Origin: Hansschlegelia zhihuaiae | GTDB lineage: Bacteria > Pseudomonadota > Alphaproteobacteria > Rhizobiales > Methylopilaceae | Direction of reading: 5' to 3' | Assembly: GCF_004103825.1 (NCBI RefSeq) | Contig: NZ_RYFI01000003.1 | Coordinates: 214,226 to 278,225, forward strand | DNA length: 64,000 bases | Shown: positions 49,495-57,872 of the stretch, piece by piece | Numbering within the stretch: position 1 is the first letter of the stretch | Layout of the letters: each line of letters opens with the position of its first letter | Program-made: the position numbers and the translations under genes | Notes under the pieces: model-generated | Databases searched by the model: none | Told to the model about the DNA's origin: nothing | The model's input: the letters and a program-made list of their open reading frames with translations, nothing else

Positions 49495-50979
49495 CTACTT
49501 CTCCGTCGCCTCGTAGAGCGCCTTGACGTCGGCGGTGAACTGCGCGCGCGAGCCGTCGCGGGTGTAGAACATGTGGCCGCCCGGATAGACCTTGAGCGCC
49601 GCGCGGGCCGGATCGCCGAAAGCCGGCAGCTGGTCCAGCACCATCTTGGATTCCATATAGGGCGTGACGAGATCGGTCGCGCCATGGGCGACGATCACCC
49701 GGACCTTCGGGTCTGCGGCCAAAACCTCGCGCAGCGCCCCCGCGGATTCAGGCGAGGACCGTCCGCTTCCCCATTTCCACTGCCGGTTCGCCTCGCCCGA
49801 GATCAGCTCGTAGCGGCGGTCGACCCGGTAGCCCATGTCGCGGGCGTAGAAGTCGACCGCGGCGCGCGTCAGCGGCGCCCTTGCGCCGTCGAGGATCGGG
49901 TCGTCGAACTCGCCGCGTCGCGACGCCGGATACGGGTCGAAGCTGGTGACGTTGGCGTCGTAGAGCGAGCCGACCCTCCCCTGCCCCCGCTGGAACTCGC
50001 GCGCGAAGGCCGCGATGTCGACGCGCCCGCCGAGCCGCCGCGTCTGCTCGCTGTCGACGCCGGTCAGCTCAGACACCCGGGCGACCAACCGTTCGACCGC
50101 CTCCTTGTCCCTCGGGCCCTTCATCAGGTCCGTCATGAACTGGCCCGTGGCGTAGGCCTCGACGTCCGCGAGGTCGGCGCGCGTCAGGTCGCGTTTGCCG
50201 TCGCGCTCGCGCTTGGCGGCCGCGAGCGAGGGCAGCGCGTTGACCCATGGGATCGGCGAAGTCTGCTCGCCGTCGCGGATCGAAAAGTCGAGCACCGGCG
50301 ACACCGCGACGAGGCCGCGCACGCCGACGCCGTCGCGGCTCTGCAGCTCGCGTGCGATACGCGGGATGCGGAAGCCGCCATAGCTCTCGCCTGCGAGATA
50401 GACCGGCGACATCAGCCGGTTTTTCGACGCGAGGTGCTTGGCCACGACCCGCGACAGCGTCGAGACGTCGCCCTCGACCGAATAGAAGGGGTCGGTCGAG
50501 CCGGTCGCCCGGCTGTAGCCCGTGCCCACGGGGTCGACGAAGACGAGGTCGGTGAAGGCCAGCCAGGTCTCGGCGTTGTCGACCATGGACGGCGGATCGG
50601 AGGGCGCGTTGCCCTGATTGCCGAAGGCGAGCCGCTTGGGGCCGAGCCCGCCGAAATTGAGCCAGGCCGAGGACGCGCCCGGCCCGCCATTGAACGCGTA
50701 GGTGATCGGCCGCTTGGTCGAGTCGGTGCGGTCCAGCACGTAGCTCGTGACCACGATCTCGGCGACCTTCTCGCCCTTCGGATCGTGCATCGGCACCTGC
50801 TCGACCGAGATCTTGTAGGCGAGCGTGTCGTCGGCCGCGACCACCGTGGCCTTCGCGCTCGCGTCCGGCGGCAGCGCGGTCGGGTTCGGCCGGCCGCCCG
50901 CCTCCTGGGCGAGGCCGGGACCGGCGGCGAGACAGACCAGAGCGAAGGCCGCGGCGGCGAGGCGGAGGGAGCGCGTCAT
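49495..50979 (-). CDS. Exported serine carboxypeptidase, peptidase family S10
   Basis: 494 residues with a signal peptide (about 1-25, ending GLAQ). The oxyanion motif FNGGPGASSAW (about residue 83), the nucleophile in LAGESYGGFRIP (about residue 190), an Asp and the catalytic His in YPGGHMFYTR near the C-terminus make up an intact S10 triad. It removes C-terminal amino acids in the periplasm or outside. ATG at 50979 follows GGAGGGAGC; the open frame to 51177 continues without homology. Divergent from the DUF983 gene. Confidence 0.9.
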   Translation of the reverse strand: MTRSLRLAAAAFALVCLAAGPGLAQEAGGRPNPTALPPDASAKATVVAADDTLAYKISVEQVPMHDPKGEKVAEIVVTSYVLDRTDSTKRPITYAFNGGPGASSAWLNFGGLGPKRLAFGNQGNAPSDPPSMVDNAETWLAFTDLVFVDPVGTGYSRATGSTDPFYSVEGDVSTLSRVVAKHLASKNRLMSPVYLAGESYGGFRIPRIARELQSRDGVGVRGLVAVSPVLDFSIRDGEQTSPIPWVNALPSLAAAKRERDGKRDLTRADLADVEAYATGQFMTDLMKGPRDKEAVERLVARVSELTGVDSEQTRRLGGRVDIAAFAREFQRGQGRVGSLYDANVTSFDPYPASRRGEFDDPILDGARAPLTRAAVDFYARDMGYRVDRRYELISGEANRQWKWGSGRSSPESAGALREVLAADPKVRVIVAHGATDLVTPYMESKMVLDQLPAFGDPARAALKVYPGGHMFYTRDGSRAQFTADVKALYEATEK

Positions 50980-51175
50980 GCGCGGCCTAGATGGGGCGGC
51001 GAACGCGACGCTGGGAGGGCGATCACGCCAATGTCGTCGGAGCGGCGAGTTCGTCCACCGCATGCGAGCTATGCGGCATACGTTTGCGTGCAATATTGAC
51101 ATTGTATGTATCCGGGCTACCTTCGTTGCGTCGCGCCGATCGACTTTCGATCGGCGACCCGGAGGAGCCGCCGCC

Positions 51176-51580
51176 ATGTCGGAGACCGCCTATCCGCGCC
51201 TCGAGCCCTATGATGTCGGCGTGCGCGGGCGCTGTCCGCGCTGCGGGCAGGGGCACATGTTCGACGGCTTCCTGAAGCTGAAGCCGGAATGCGAGGTCTG
51301 CGGGCTCGACTATTCCTACGCGGACCCGGCCGACGGCCCGGCCTTCTTCGCCATCACCTTCGCGTGCCTGCCCTCGGCGCTGTTCGCGGTGTGGCTGGAG
51401 CTCGCCTATCAGGCGCCCTACTGGGTCCACGTCTTCACGACCTTCCCCATCATGCTGGCGACGCTGCTGCCGCCGCTGAGGCCGCTGAAAGGCTGGCTGG
51501 TCGCAAGCCAGTACTACCACAAGGCCGCGGAGGCGCGGCTGGTCCGGGTCGGCGAGGAGGACGACGCGAACGGCTGGTGA
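51176..51580 (+). CDS. DUF983 family small membrane protein
   Basis: 134 residues. The N-terminal zinc-binding-type motif RGRCPRCGQGHMFDGFLKL with a second CEVCGLDY pair, then two hydrophobic segments (about 65-85 and 88-108), define DUF983. Function unknown. ATG at 51176 has GGAGGAG upstream. The 196-base divergent gap with the S10 peptidase gene is lower in GC and contains CATACG and ATTGTATG motifs like those at the MocR gene start. Confidence 0.85.
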   Translation: MSETAYPRLEPYDVGVRGRCPRCGQGHMFDGFLKLKPECEVCGLDYSYADPADGPAFFAITFACLPSALFAVWLELAYQAPYWVHVFTTFPIMLATLLPPLRPLKGWLVASQYYHKAAEARLVRVGEEDDANGW

Positions 51581-51599
51581 GGGCCGCGAGCGGCCCTGA

Positions 51600-52997
51600 T
51601 CACACCACGTCGTGCAGCGCGCCGCGGTCGTCCTCGAGCACGCCGGCGAGCGTCGCGAGCGCCGCCGCCAGCCGGGCGCGCTCCGGGATCGCGCCCAGCG
51701 AGATCCGGATGGCGTCGACGGGCGGCCGGGCGCTGACGCTGAACGCGTCGGACGGAACCACCGCAAGCCCCTGCGCCCTGGCGCGGTCCGCGACGCGGCG
51801 CCGGTCCCAGCGCTCGGCGAGCGGCAGCCAGACATGCAGACCGTTCGGATGCGCGCGCTGCGCGACCGGCAGCGCCCGGCGGGCGAGGATCTGGCGGGCC
51901 GCCGCCTCGGTCCGGACGCCGTCCAGGAACTCGCGGGCGACGCCGTCGCGAATCCAGCCGCCGAGCACGGCGGCCATTAGAGGCGGCGCCATGAGGCTCA
52001 TCGCCCTCAGCGCAGCCGCAAGGTCCGAGCGCGCGGAGGCCGACGGCGCCACGACGTAGGCGATCCGGAATCCCGGCGTCAGGCATTTCGAAACCGTGTG
52101 GACGTGCCAGACAACGTCGGGTGCAAGCGCCGCCAAAGGCGGCGGCGCGTCGCCCGCGAGCGGCGAATAGGGGTCGTCCTCGAGCAGCGCCAGGCCATGG
52201 CCCCGCGCCACCTCGATCAGAGCGCGGCGGCGCGCATCCGGCATGGTGATCGAGGTCGGGTTGCCGATCGTTGGGTTGAGATAGACGAAAGCGGGCCGCG
52301 CCTTGCGGCAGCGCGCGTCGAGCGCCTCCGGCGACATGCCGTCCGCGTCTGCCTCGATCGCGACGGGCTCGAGCCGCAGATGGCGCGCGATCGACAGGAG
52401 GCCCGGATAGACCAGCGGCTCGCAGGCGACCTCGTCGCCCGCGCCCGCCAGCATGGTGGCGATCGAGGCCATGGCGGACTGCGCGCCCGCCGCGACGAGG
52501 ATGCGGTCAGGGTCGACGCTCCCGAGCGTCGGCCTCAGCCACGCCGCGCCGGCCGCCCTGTCGGCCGGCGAGCCCGCGCCCGGATGGTAGGACATCAGCG
52601 CGTCGAGATTCGACCGGGCGGCGAGGTCGCGGACGCTGCGCTCCAGTTCGTCGGCCAGCCGGACGCCGCGCGGCGGAGGCGGAATGTTCATGCCGAGATC
52701 GAGCGGCGGCGCCGACGGATCGCCCCGCCCGGCGATGAAGGACCCGCGGCCCGTCACCGCGTCCAGCAGGTTGCGGCGGCGCGCCTCGGCATAGGCGCGC
52801 GTGACGGTGGTGAGATCGACCGAGAGCGCCTGCGCGAGCGCGCGCTGGGGCGGCAGCCGGTCGCCCTCCCGGAGCGCGCCGGTCTTCACCGCGTCGGCGA
52901 TCGAATTCGCGATCTGCAGGTAGAGCGGGCCGGCCTCGGGCGAGAGGCTCGGCGCCCAGCGATCGGCGAGCGTCACATGCGCCTCTCTATCAGCCAT
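51600..52997 (-). CDS. MocR-type transcriptional regulator (GntR domain fused to aminotransferase domain)
   Basis: 465 residues. N-terminal GntR winged helix (about 20-85) with LPPQRALAQALSVDLTTVTRAY; a linker; then a fold-type I aminotransferase domain (about 100-460) with PLP lysine Lys304 in HTVSKCLTPGFRIAY, so PLP binding looks intact. MocR proteins sense PLP, amino acids or related metabolites and usually control a neighbouring gene. Its target is not clear; a palindrome overlaps its start. ATG 52997 is chosen over a TTG four codons earlier. Converges on the DUF983 gene. Confidence 0.9.
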   Translation of the reverse strand: MADREAHVTLADRWAPSLSPEAGPLYLQIANSIADAVKTGALREGDRLPPQRALAQALSVDLTTVTRAYAEARRRNLLDAVTGRGSFIAGRGDPSAPPLDLGMNIPPPPRGVRLADELERSVRDLAARSNLDALMSYHPGAGSPADRAAGAAWLRPTLGSVDPDRILVAAGAQSAMASIATMLAGAGDEVACEPLVYPGLLSIARHLRLEPVAIEADADGMSPEALDARCRKARPAFVYLNPTIGNPTSITMPDARRRALIEVARGHGLALLEDDPYSPLAGDAPPPLAALAPDVVWHVHTVSKCLTPGFRIAYVVAPSASARSDLAAALRAMSLMAPPLMAAVLGGWIRDGVAREFLDGVRTEAAARQILARRALPVAQRAHPNGLHVWLPLAERWDRRRVADRARAQGLAVVPSDAFSVSARPPVDAIRISLGAIPERARLAAALATLAGVLEDDRGALHDVV

Positions 52998-53017
52998 ACG
53001 ATCTTGCAATTGTATGG
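52994..53017. promoter_or_regulatory. Palindrome over the MocR start, probable autoregulatory operator
   Basis: CCATACGATC (52994-53003) and AATTGTATGG (53008-53017) are inverted halves sharing eight of ten positions around a TTGC centre. The ATG of the regulator lies inside the left half. Binding there would block its own expression. Confidence 0.5.
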
Positions 53018-53066
53018 CTTGGCCGGCCAGGGCGCAAGGGGCCGGGCGCGTCCCGACCCAATGGGC

Positions 53067-54809
53067 TCAGACGACCACGAAGTCCTTCTCGGTCAGCGCG
53101 AGGTTGCGGTCGAGCTCCGCGAATTTCACGGCGTCGTCGCCGCCCTTGCCGTCGGCGTCGAACAGCAGCGCGCCGGATCTCGCGTCGTAGATCACGCGGT
53201 CCTCGTCGTCCTTGGCAGCCTTGGCGATGACGAAGGCGTCGGCGTCGAGGCCGCCGGTCTTCAGGCCTTTGAAGACGGAGCGGTCGAGTTCAATCGTGTC
53301 GTCCTTGACCGAGAACTTGACGATCTGGTCGACATTCCCGGCCCCGAGCGCGGTCGAGAAGCCGAAGACGTCGCGGCCGCCCTCCCCCGTGAGCCCGTCG
53401 GCGCCGAGACCGCCGTCGAGCGTGTCGTTCCCATTGCCCCCCGTCAGGCTGTCGGCGCCGTCGAGGCCGAGAAGTTCGTTGGCGCGCTTGTCGCCCGAAA
53501 GGTCGTCGCCGAGCGTCGAGCCCGTGACGTTCTCGAAATTCCTGATCGTGTCGGTCTCGCCGGACGTGCCGGTCGCCTTGTTCTTCGCGAGGTCGACCGT
53601 GACGCCCTGCTTGGTCGCGCTCGAATCCGGCACCACGAGGTCGAGCTCGTAGGACAGCGTGTCGATCCCGCCGCCGCCGTCGACCGAATCCCAGCCCTGC
53701 AGCGGCAGGAACTCCTCGTCGCGCTCGGAGCCGATCAGCGTGTCAGCGCCGTGGGAGCCGGCGAAGGACTCGATGTTCCTGAACCTGATCGCCTCGGCTT
53801 CGAAGAACACGCCCGCGACCCCCTTGCTCGCGTCGAGCGTCACGCTCGTGTCGCGGGTCGCGAACCCGAAGAAGGAATCGTGCCGGTAGAAGATCAGCCG
53901 GTCGTGGCCGCCCTTGCCGTCGATCTCCTGGTCGAAGCCCTGCGGCGCGAAGAAATTGTCCTTGCCGTCGCCGATGTAGCGGTCGCCGCCATTGGTCGAG
54001 CCGCCGACCAGCCCCTCGATCGAGGAGATCTTCGAGACGTCGGCGCCGATCTTGATCTGGCTCTTGCCGAGATCGACGGTGATGGGCTCCGCCGACGGCG
54101 CTTCCTCGAGATTGAGAAAGTCGTTTCCGGTCCCGCCCTTCAGCGTGTCCCTGCCGGCCGAGAAGGTGAGGACATCGTCACCCGCGCCGCCATCGACCAG
54201 GTCCTGCCCGGCGTCGCCCCTCGCCAGATCATTCCCGTCCTCGCCAAAGACCTTGTCGTCGTCCTCGCCGCCGGCCAGCCTGTCGTCGTCCTTGCCGCCG
54301 TGGATCAGGTCGTCGCCCAGCGCGCCGCTCAGCACGTCGTCGCCGCCATTGCCGAAGAAGGTGTCGCCAAGCGCGGCCGCGCCGAAGACGTCGCCGAAGC
54401 GCGAGCCGTTCACGACGTAGGGAACGCGGTTGTAGAGAATGTCGTAGACCGGCGTGAAGTCGAACTCGAGCGCCTTCTGGAACGCCTCGTAGAGCTCCTG
54501 GGCGTCCATCGGATAGCCGGTGAGCTGGGCCACCAGGCCGAGCTTGTTGATGAAGTCGACCGACTTGACCGTGCCGCCCGTGACGTCGCCCTCGCCGTTG
54601 AAGGTGACGCCTTCGCCGCGCAGGACGATCTTCATCTGCTTCTGGTCTTCGCTCGGGACGAAGCCGATATCGGGCCGCGCCACCAGCCCGAGGGTGATCT
54701 CGCCGTCGCCGCGCTCGATGATGGAGCCGAACAGGATGACGTTGACGTAGATCGTCTGGTATGACGTGGTGACGTCGCTGCCTTCGAAGATGTCGATCGT
54801 CGCGACCAT
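53067..54809 (-). CDS. RTX-type calcium-binding protein, probably type I secreted
   Basis: 580 residues, acidic and glycine-rich, no N-terminal signal peptide. GGxGxDxxx nonapeptide repeats cluster at about residues 145-235 (GNGGDDVLSG, GGKDDDRLAG, GGAGDDVLTF) and about 440-475 (GLDGADSLTGGNGNDTLDGG). The C-terminal 80 residues are non-repeat and hydrophobic/Asp-rich, as in type I secretion signals. The N-terminal 130 residues are not recognised. No enzymatic motif was seen. No type I secretion genes are adjacent. Confidence 0.85.
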   Translation of the reverse strand: MVATIDIFEGSDVTTSYQTIYVNVILFGSIIERGDGEITLGLVARPDIGFVPSEDQKQMKIVLRGEGVTFNGEGDVTGGTVKSVDFINKLGLVAQLTGYPMDAQELYEAFQKALEFDFTPVYDILYNRVPYVVNGSRFGDVFGAAALGDTFFGNGGDDVLSGALGDDLIHGGKDDDRLAGGEDDDKVFGEDGNDLARGDAGQDLVDGGAGDDVLTFSAGRDTLKGGTGNDFLNLEEAPSAEPITVDLGKSQIKIGADVSKISSIEGLVGGSTNGGDRYIGDGKDNFFAPQGFDQEIDGKGGHDRLIFYRHDSFFGFATRDTSVTLDASKGVAGVFFEAEAIRFRNIESFAGSHGADTLIGSERDEEFLPLQGWDSVDGGGGIDTLSYELDLVVPDSSATKQGVTVDLAKNKATGTSGETDTIRNFENVTGSTLGDDLSGDKRANELLGLDGADSLTGGNGNDTLDGGLGADGLTGEGGRDVFGFSTALGAGNVDQIVKFSVKDDTIELDRSVFKGLKTGGLDADAFVIAKAAKDDEDRVIYDARSGALLFDADGKGGDDAVKFAELDRNLALTEKDFVVV

Positions 54810-55025
54810 CGTCGTCTCTCCTTACAGGACAGACGACGGAAGACCGCCAGCCAGTCGCATTCAAGTCCGTGAAAGTACGGATCAGGAATTCGCGTGTGGT
54901 TGGCGCGGCTCTGGCCGGCGCCGGCTGGCTTATCTGCTGATCACTTCTCTCATCGACGTTGCCGCCGCTTGCGAAACGGGGCACGTTTGGGGTGACACGG
55001 GCTCTCGCCGCTCCAGGGTGATGAC

Positions 55026-56024
55026 ATGACGCCCCAGCTCAGTCTGACGCTCGCCGCCGTCCTGCTGGGCCTCGGGGCGCCGGCGCTCGGAGCCGAGCCG
55101 CAATATGGCTCGATGGCCGGCGCCGCGACCGGCGTCGGCGCGAGCCTCCGCGGCGCCGTGCCCTTCCCCAAGACCAATGACTGGAACACGGACGTTTCGG
55201 ACGAGCCGGTCGATCCGGACTCCGACCGGCTGATCGCCTCGATCGGCCTCGACACGGGGCTGCATCCGGATTTCGGCGCCGGGACCTATCGGGGCGCGCG
55301 GATCGGCATCCCCTATGTCGTGGTCTCGCGCCGTCAGCCCGAAGTCCGCATCAAGTTCACCGCCTATGGCGACGAGAGCGACAAAGGCCCCTACCCCGTG
55401 CCGCGGAAGGCGCCGATCGAGGGGTTCCGGCCGGACGGCGGCACGTTCGGCGGCGACCGCCACGTGCTGGTGGTCGACCGGGACAATGACCGGCTCTACG
55501 AGCTCTACCGCGCCTTTCCGAGGACCGACGGCGGCTGGAACGCGGATTCCGGCGCGATCTTCCACCTCGACGACAATGACGTGCGGCCGACCGCGAAGCC
55601 CGGCTGGACCAGCGCGGACGCCGCCGGCCTGCCGATCTTCCCCGGCCTCGTCCGCTATGACGAGGCGTCGACGGGCAGAATCCGGCACGCGCTCAGGTTC
55701 ACGGTCTCGCGCTCGCGGCGCGCCTATGTGCCGCCCGCCACCCATTTCGCCTCGTCGGACCGCGATCCCGACCTGCCGCCTATGGGCATGCGGGTGCGGC
55801 TGAAGGCGAGCTACAGGATTCCGGCGAACTTCTCGAAGCCGACCAAGGCGATCCTGAGGGCGCTCAAGACCCACGGCATGTTCGTCGCGGACAACGGCAG
55901 CGACTGGTTCCTTTCCGGAACGCCCGACGACCGCTGGAACAACGGCCGGCTGAACGACGAACTCCGCCAGGTCGTCGGACGCAATTTCGAGGTGGTGAGG
56001 ATGCGGGGCCTGGTCACCGACTGA
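55026..56024 (+). CDS. Exported conserved protein of unknown function
   Basis: 332 residues with a signal peptide (about 1-23, ending LGAE). Conserved-looking blocks are HPDFGAGTYRGARIGIPYVVV, GGDRHVLVVDRDNDRLYELY, TSADAAGLPIFPGLVRYDE, ALRFTVSRSRRAYVPPATH and ADNGSDWFLSGTPDDRWN (some quoted in part). I recall similar exported proteins in Actinobacteria, Bacteroidetes and soil Proteobacteria, all without assigned function. The many conserved Asp/His/Trp residues suggest an enzyme or carbohydrate-binding domain. Monocistronic. Confidence 0.75.
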   Translation: MTPQLSLTLAAVLLGLGAPALGAEPQYGSMAGAATGVGASLRGAVPFPKTNDWNTDVSDEPVDPDSDRLIASIGLDTGLHPDFGAGTYRGARIGIPYVVVSRRQPEVRIKFTAYGDESDKGPYPVPRKAPIEGFRPDGGTFGGDRHVLVVDRDNDRLYELYRAFPRTDGGWNADSGAIFHLDDNDVRPTAKPGWTSADAAGLPIFPGLVRYDEASTGRIRHALRFTVSRSRRAYVPPATHFASSDRDPDLPPMGMRVRLKASYRIPANFSKPTKAILRALKTHGMFVADNGSDWFLSGTPDDRWNNGRLNDELRQVVGRNFEVVRMRGLVTD

Positions 56025-56062
56025 GGCGGCGTCGATTCAGATCCAGACTGGGAAACTCCGCC

Positions 56063-56160
56063 CGTCGTCCGGCCGAAGCGCCGGGACCCATTGCCGCTGA
56101 CGCCGCCACGTCATTGATCTCGCGGAGATAATGGATCCCGGGACAAGACCGGAATGACGA
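56063..56160. repeat. Dispersed intergenic inverted-repeat element, copy 3
   Basis: Read on the minus strand it runs GTCATTCCGGTCTTGTCCCGG, ATCCAT, a spacer, ATGGGTCCCGG and GGCCGGACGACG (separate blocks). The plan GTCAT / CCGG / ATCCAT / ATGGG / GACGACG is that of copies 1 and 2. It lies between two converging genes. Confidence 0.65.
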
Positions 56161-56197
56161 AAACCCCACTGGGGACCGCGACCCTGACGCGGCGCGG

Positions 56198-57229
56198 TCA
56201 CCAGCGCGTCGGTTTCGGGTTGCGCTCGTCGAAATCCGTCTGGTGCCAATAGGGATAGGCCGGCGTCCGGCGGCTGGCCGCGTCGAGCCGCTCGACCTGC
56301 TCGACCGAAAGGCTCCAGCCGACAGCGCCGAGATTGGCCCTGAGCTGCTCCTCGTTGCGGGCGCCGACGACGAGATTGGCGACCGTCGGCCGACCGAGCA
56401 GCCAGTTGAGCGCGACCTGCGGCACGGTCTTGCCGGTCTCGGCCGCGACCTCGTCGAGCGCGTCCACCACGCTGAACAGGTATTCGTCGTCAACCTTCGG
56501 GCCGCCCACGGCGCCGCCCGAGGCGATGCGGCCGCTCTGATTGGGCTGGCCGCGCCTGATCTTTCCGGTGAGGCGGCCCCAGCCGAGCGGGCTCCACACC
56601 ATCAGCCCGACGCCCTGGTCGAGCCCGAGCGGCATCAACTCCCACTCATAGTCGCGCCCGACCAGCGAATAGTAGCCTTGGTAGACCACGTAGCGGGCGA
56701 GGCCGTAGCGCTCCGAGACGGCGAGCGACTTCATCAGGTGCCAGCCGGAGAAGTTGGAGGCGCCGATATAGCCGATCTTGCCGCTGGTCACGAGGTCGTC
56801 GAGCGCGCGCAGCGTCTCCTCGACGGGCGTCGTCGCGTCGAAGCCGTGCATGAAATAGACGTCGATGTGATCCGTCCCGAGGCGCTTCAGGCTGCCCTCG
56901 CAGGCGCGGATCAGGTGGTAACGGGACGAGCCGACCTCGTTCGCGCCCTCGCCGCTGCGGAACGTGGCCTTGGTCGAGATCAGCGCCCGGCCGCGTTTTC
57001 CCTTCAGCGCCGCGCCGAGAATCTCCTCGGAGGCGCCGTTCGAGTAGATGTCCGCGGTGTCGAAGAAATTGACGCCGGCGTCGAGGCAGATGTCGATGAG
57101 CCGCGTGGCCTCGTCGACGTCGGTCTGGCCCCAACGCTGGAAGAACTCGTTCGAGCCGCCGAACGTCCCTGCGCCGAAACTGAGCGCGGGGACCATCAGT
57201 CCCGATCGTCCTAGCCGCCTATGCTCCAT
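56198..57229 (-). CDS. Aldo/keto reductase family protein
   Basis: 343 residues. Starts MEHRRLGRSGLMVPALSFG; catalytic tetrad Asp/Tyr in FFDTADIYSNGASEE (Asp, Tyr), Lys in ALISTKATFR and His in IDVYFMHGFD; NADPH-binding end with VVGARNEEQLRANLGA. TIM-barrel NADPH-dependent reductase of a carbonyl compound; substrate not predictable. ATG at 57229 has GGAAGGAG upstream; the longer open frame has no homology. Confidence 0.9.
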   Translation of the reverse strand: MEHRRLGRSGLMVPALSFGAGTFGGSNEFFQRWGQTDVDEATRLIDICLDAGVNFFDTADIYSNGASEEILGAALKGKRGRALISTKATFRSGEGANEVGSSRYHLIRACEGSLKRLGTDHIDVYFMHGFDATTPVEETLRALDDLVTSGKIGYIGASNFSGWHLMKSLAVSERYGLARYVVYQGYYSLVGRDYEWELMPLGLDQGVGLMVWSPLGWGRLTGKIRRGQPNQSGRIASGGAVGGPKVDDEYLFSVVDALDEVAAETGKTVPQVALNWLLGRPTVANLVVGARNEEQLRANLGAVGWSLSVEQVERLDAASRRTPAYPYWHQTDFDERNPKPTRW

Positions 57230-57362
57230 CGCCCGCTCCTTCCGTCGAGGCCGCGGCGACATCCCTCGCATCGCCGGCCATGGCGCGGGTTCTAGGCGAC
57301 GGCCGGGGCGCGACAACTCCCGCCGACGGCCGCCCCGCCACGCGCTCCGCCGAGCAGGCGCG

Positions 57363-57806
57363 TCACGCCTCGCGCTTCCACCGCCCGTCGTCGCCCTGGC
57401 GCCAATAGGTGACCGTGTGGCCCTGCGCCTTCAGCGCCTTCCACTGCGTCCGGGCGGCGTCGAGCGCCTCGGCGTCATGGCCGTCGAACATCACGAGCGC
57501 GCGCTCGTAAGCGCCGAGGTCCGGCGGCTCCGCGCCGTCGACCAGCACGCGGACGGCGGCGCCGTTGGGGTTCTGGTCGGTGGTCGTGAGCCAGACCGGC
57601 TCCTCCGACCCGTCGGCGTCCGCGCCATGCGGCAGGAAGCTCTCGTCGCTGGTCGTCCAGAGCGCGTCGTCGAGCGCCGAAACACGGTCCGGTCCCGTGG
57701 CCTGCACCACGACTCTCCAGTTCCGCCCGAGGCACTTTTCCAGCAGCGCCGGAAGCGCCCGGTCAAGCGGCTGGCTGGTCAGGTGGTAGAAAAGGATCTC
57801 GGTCAT
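57363..57806 (-). CDS. holC: DNA polymerase III chi subunit
   Basis: 147 residues. Starts ILFYHLTSQPLDRALPALLEK and has the HolC core WTTSDESFLPHG, then VLVDGAEPPDLGAYERALVMF (quoted in part) and the WKALKAQGHTVTYWRQ tail. It links the clamp loader to SSB. Located directly downstream of pepA on the same strand (66 bases), the usual order. Confidence 0.93.
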   Translation of the reverse strand: MTEILFYHLTSQPLDRALPALLEKCLGRNWRVVVQATGPDRVSALDDALWTTSDESFLPHGADADGSEEPVWLTTTDQNPNGAAVRVLVDGAEPPDLGAYERALVMFDGHDAEALDAARTQWKALKAQGHTVTYWRQGDDGRWKREA

Positions 57807-57872
57807 GGCGCGTGAGAATGCGCGATATCCGCGCCGCCGTCAGCAGGCGACCAGCGGATCCATGGGACACGC

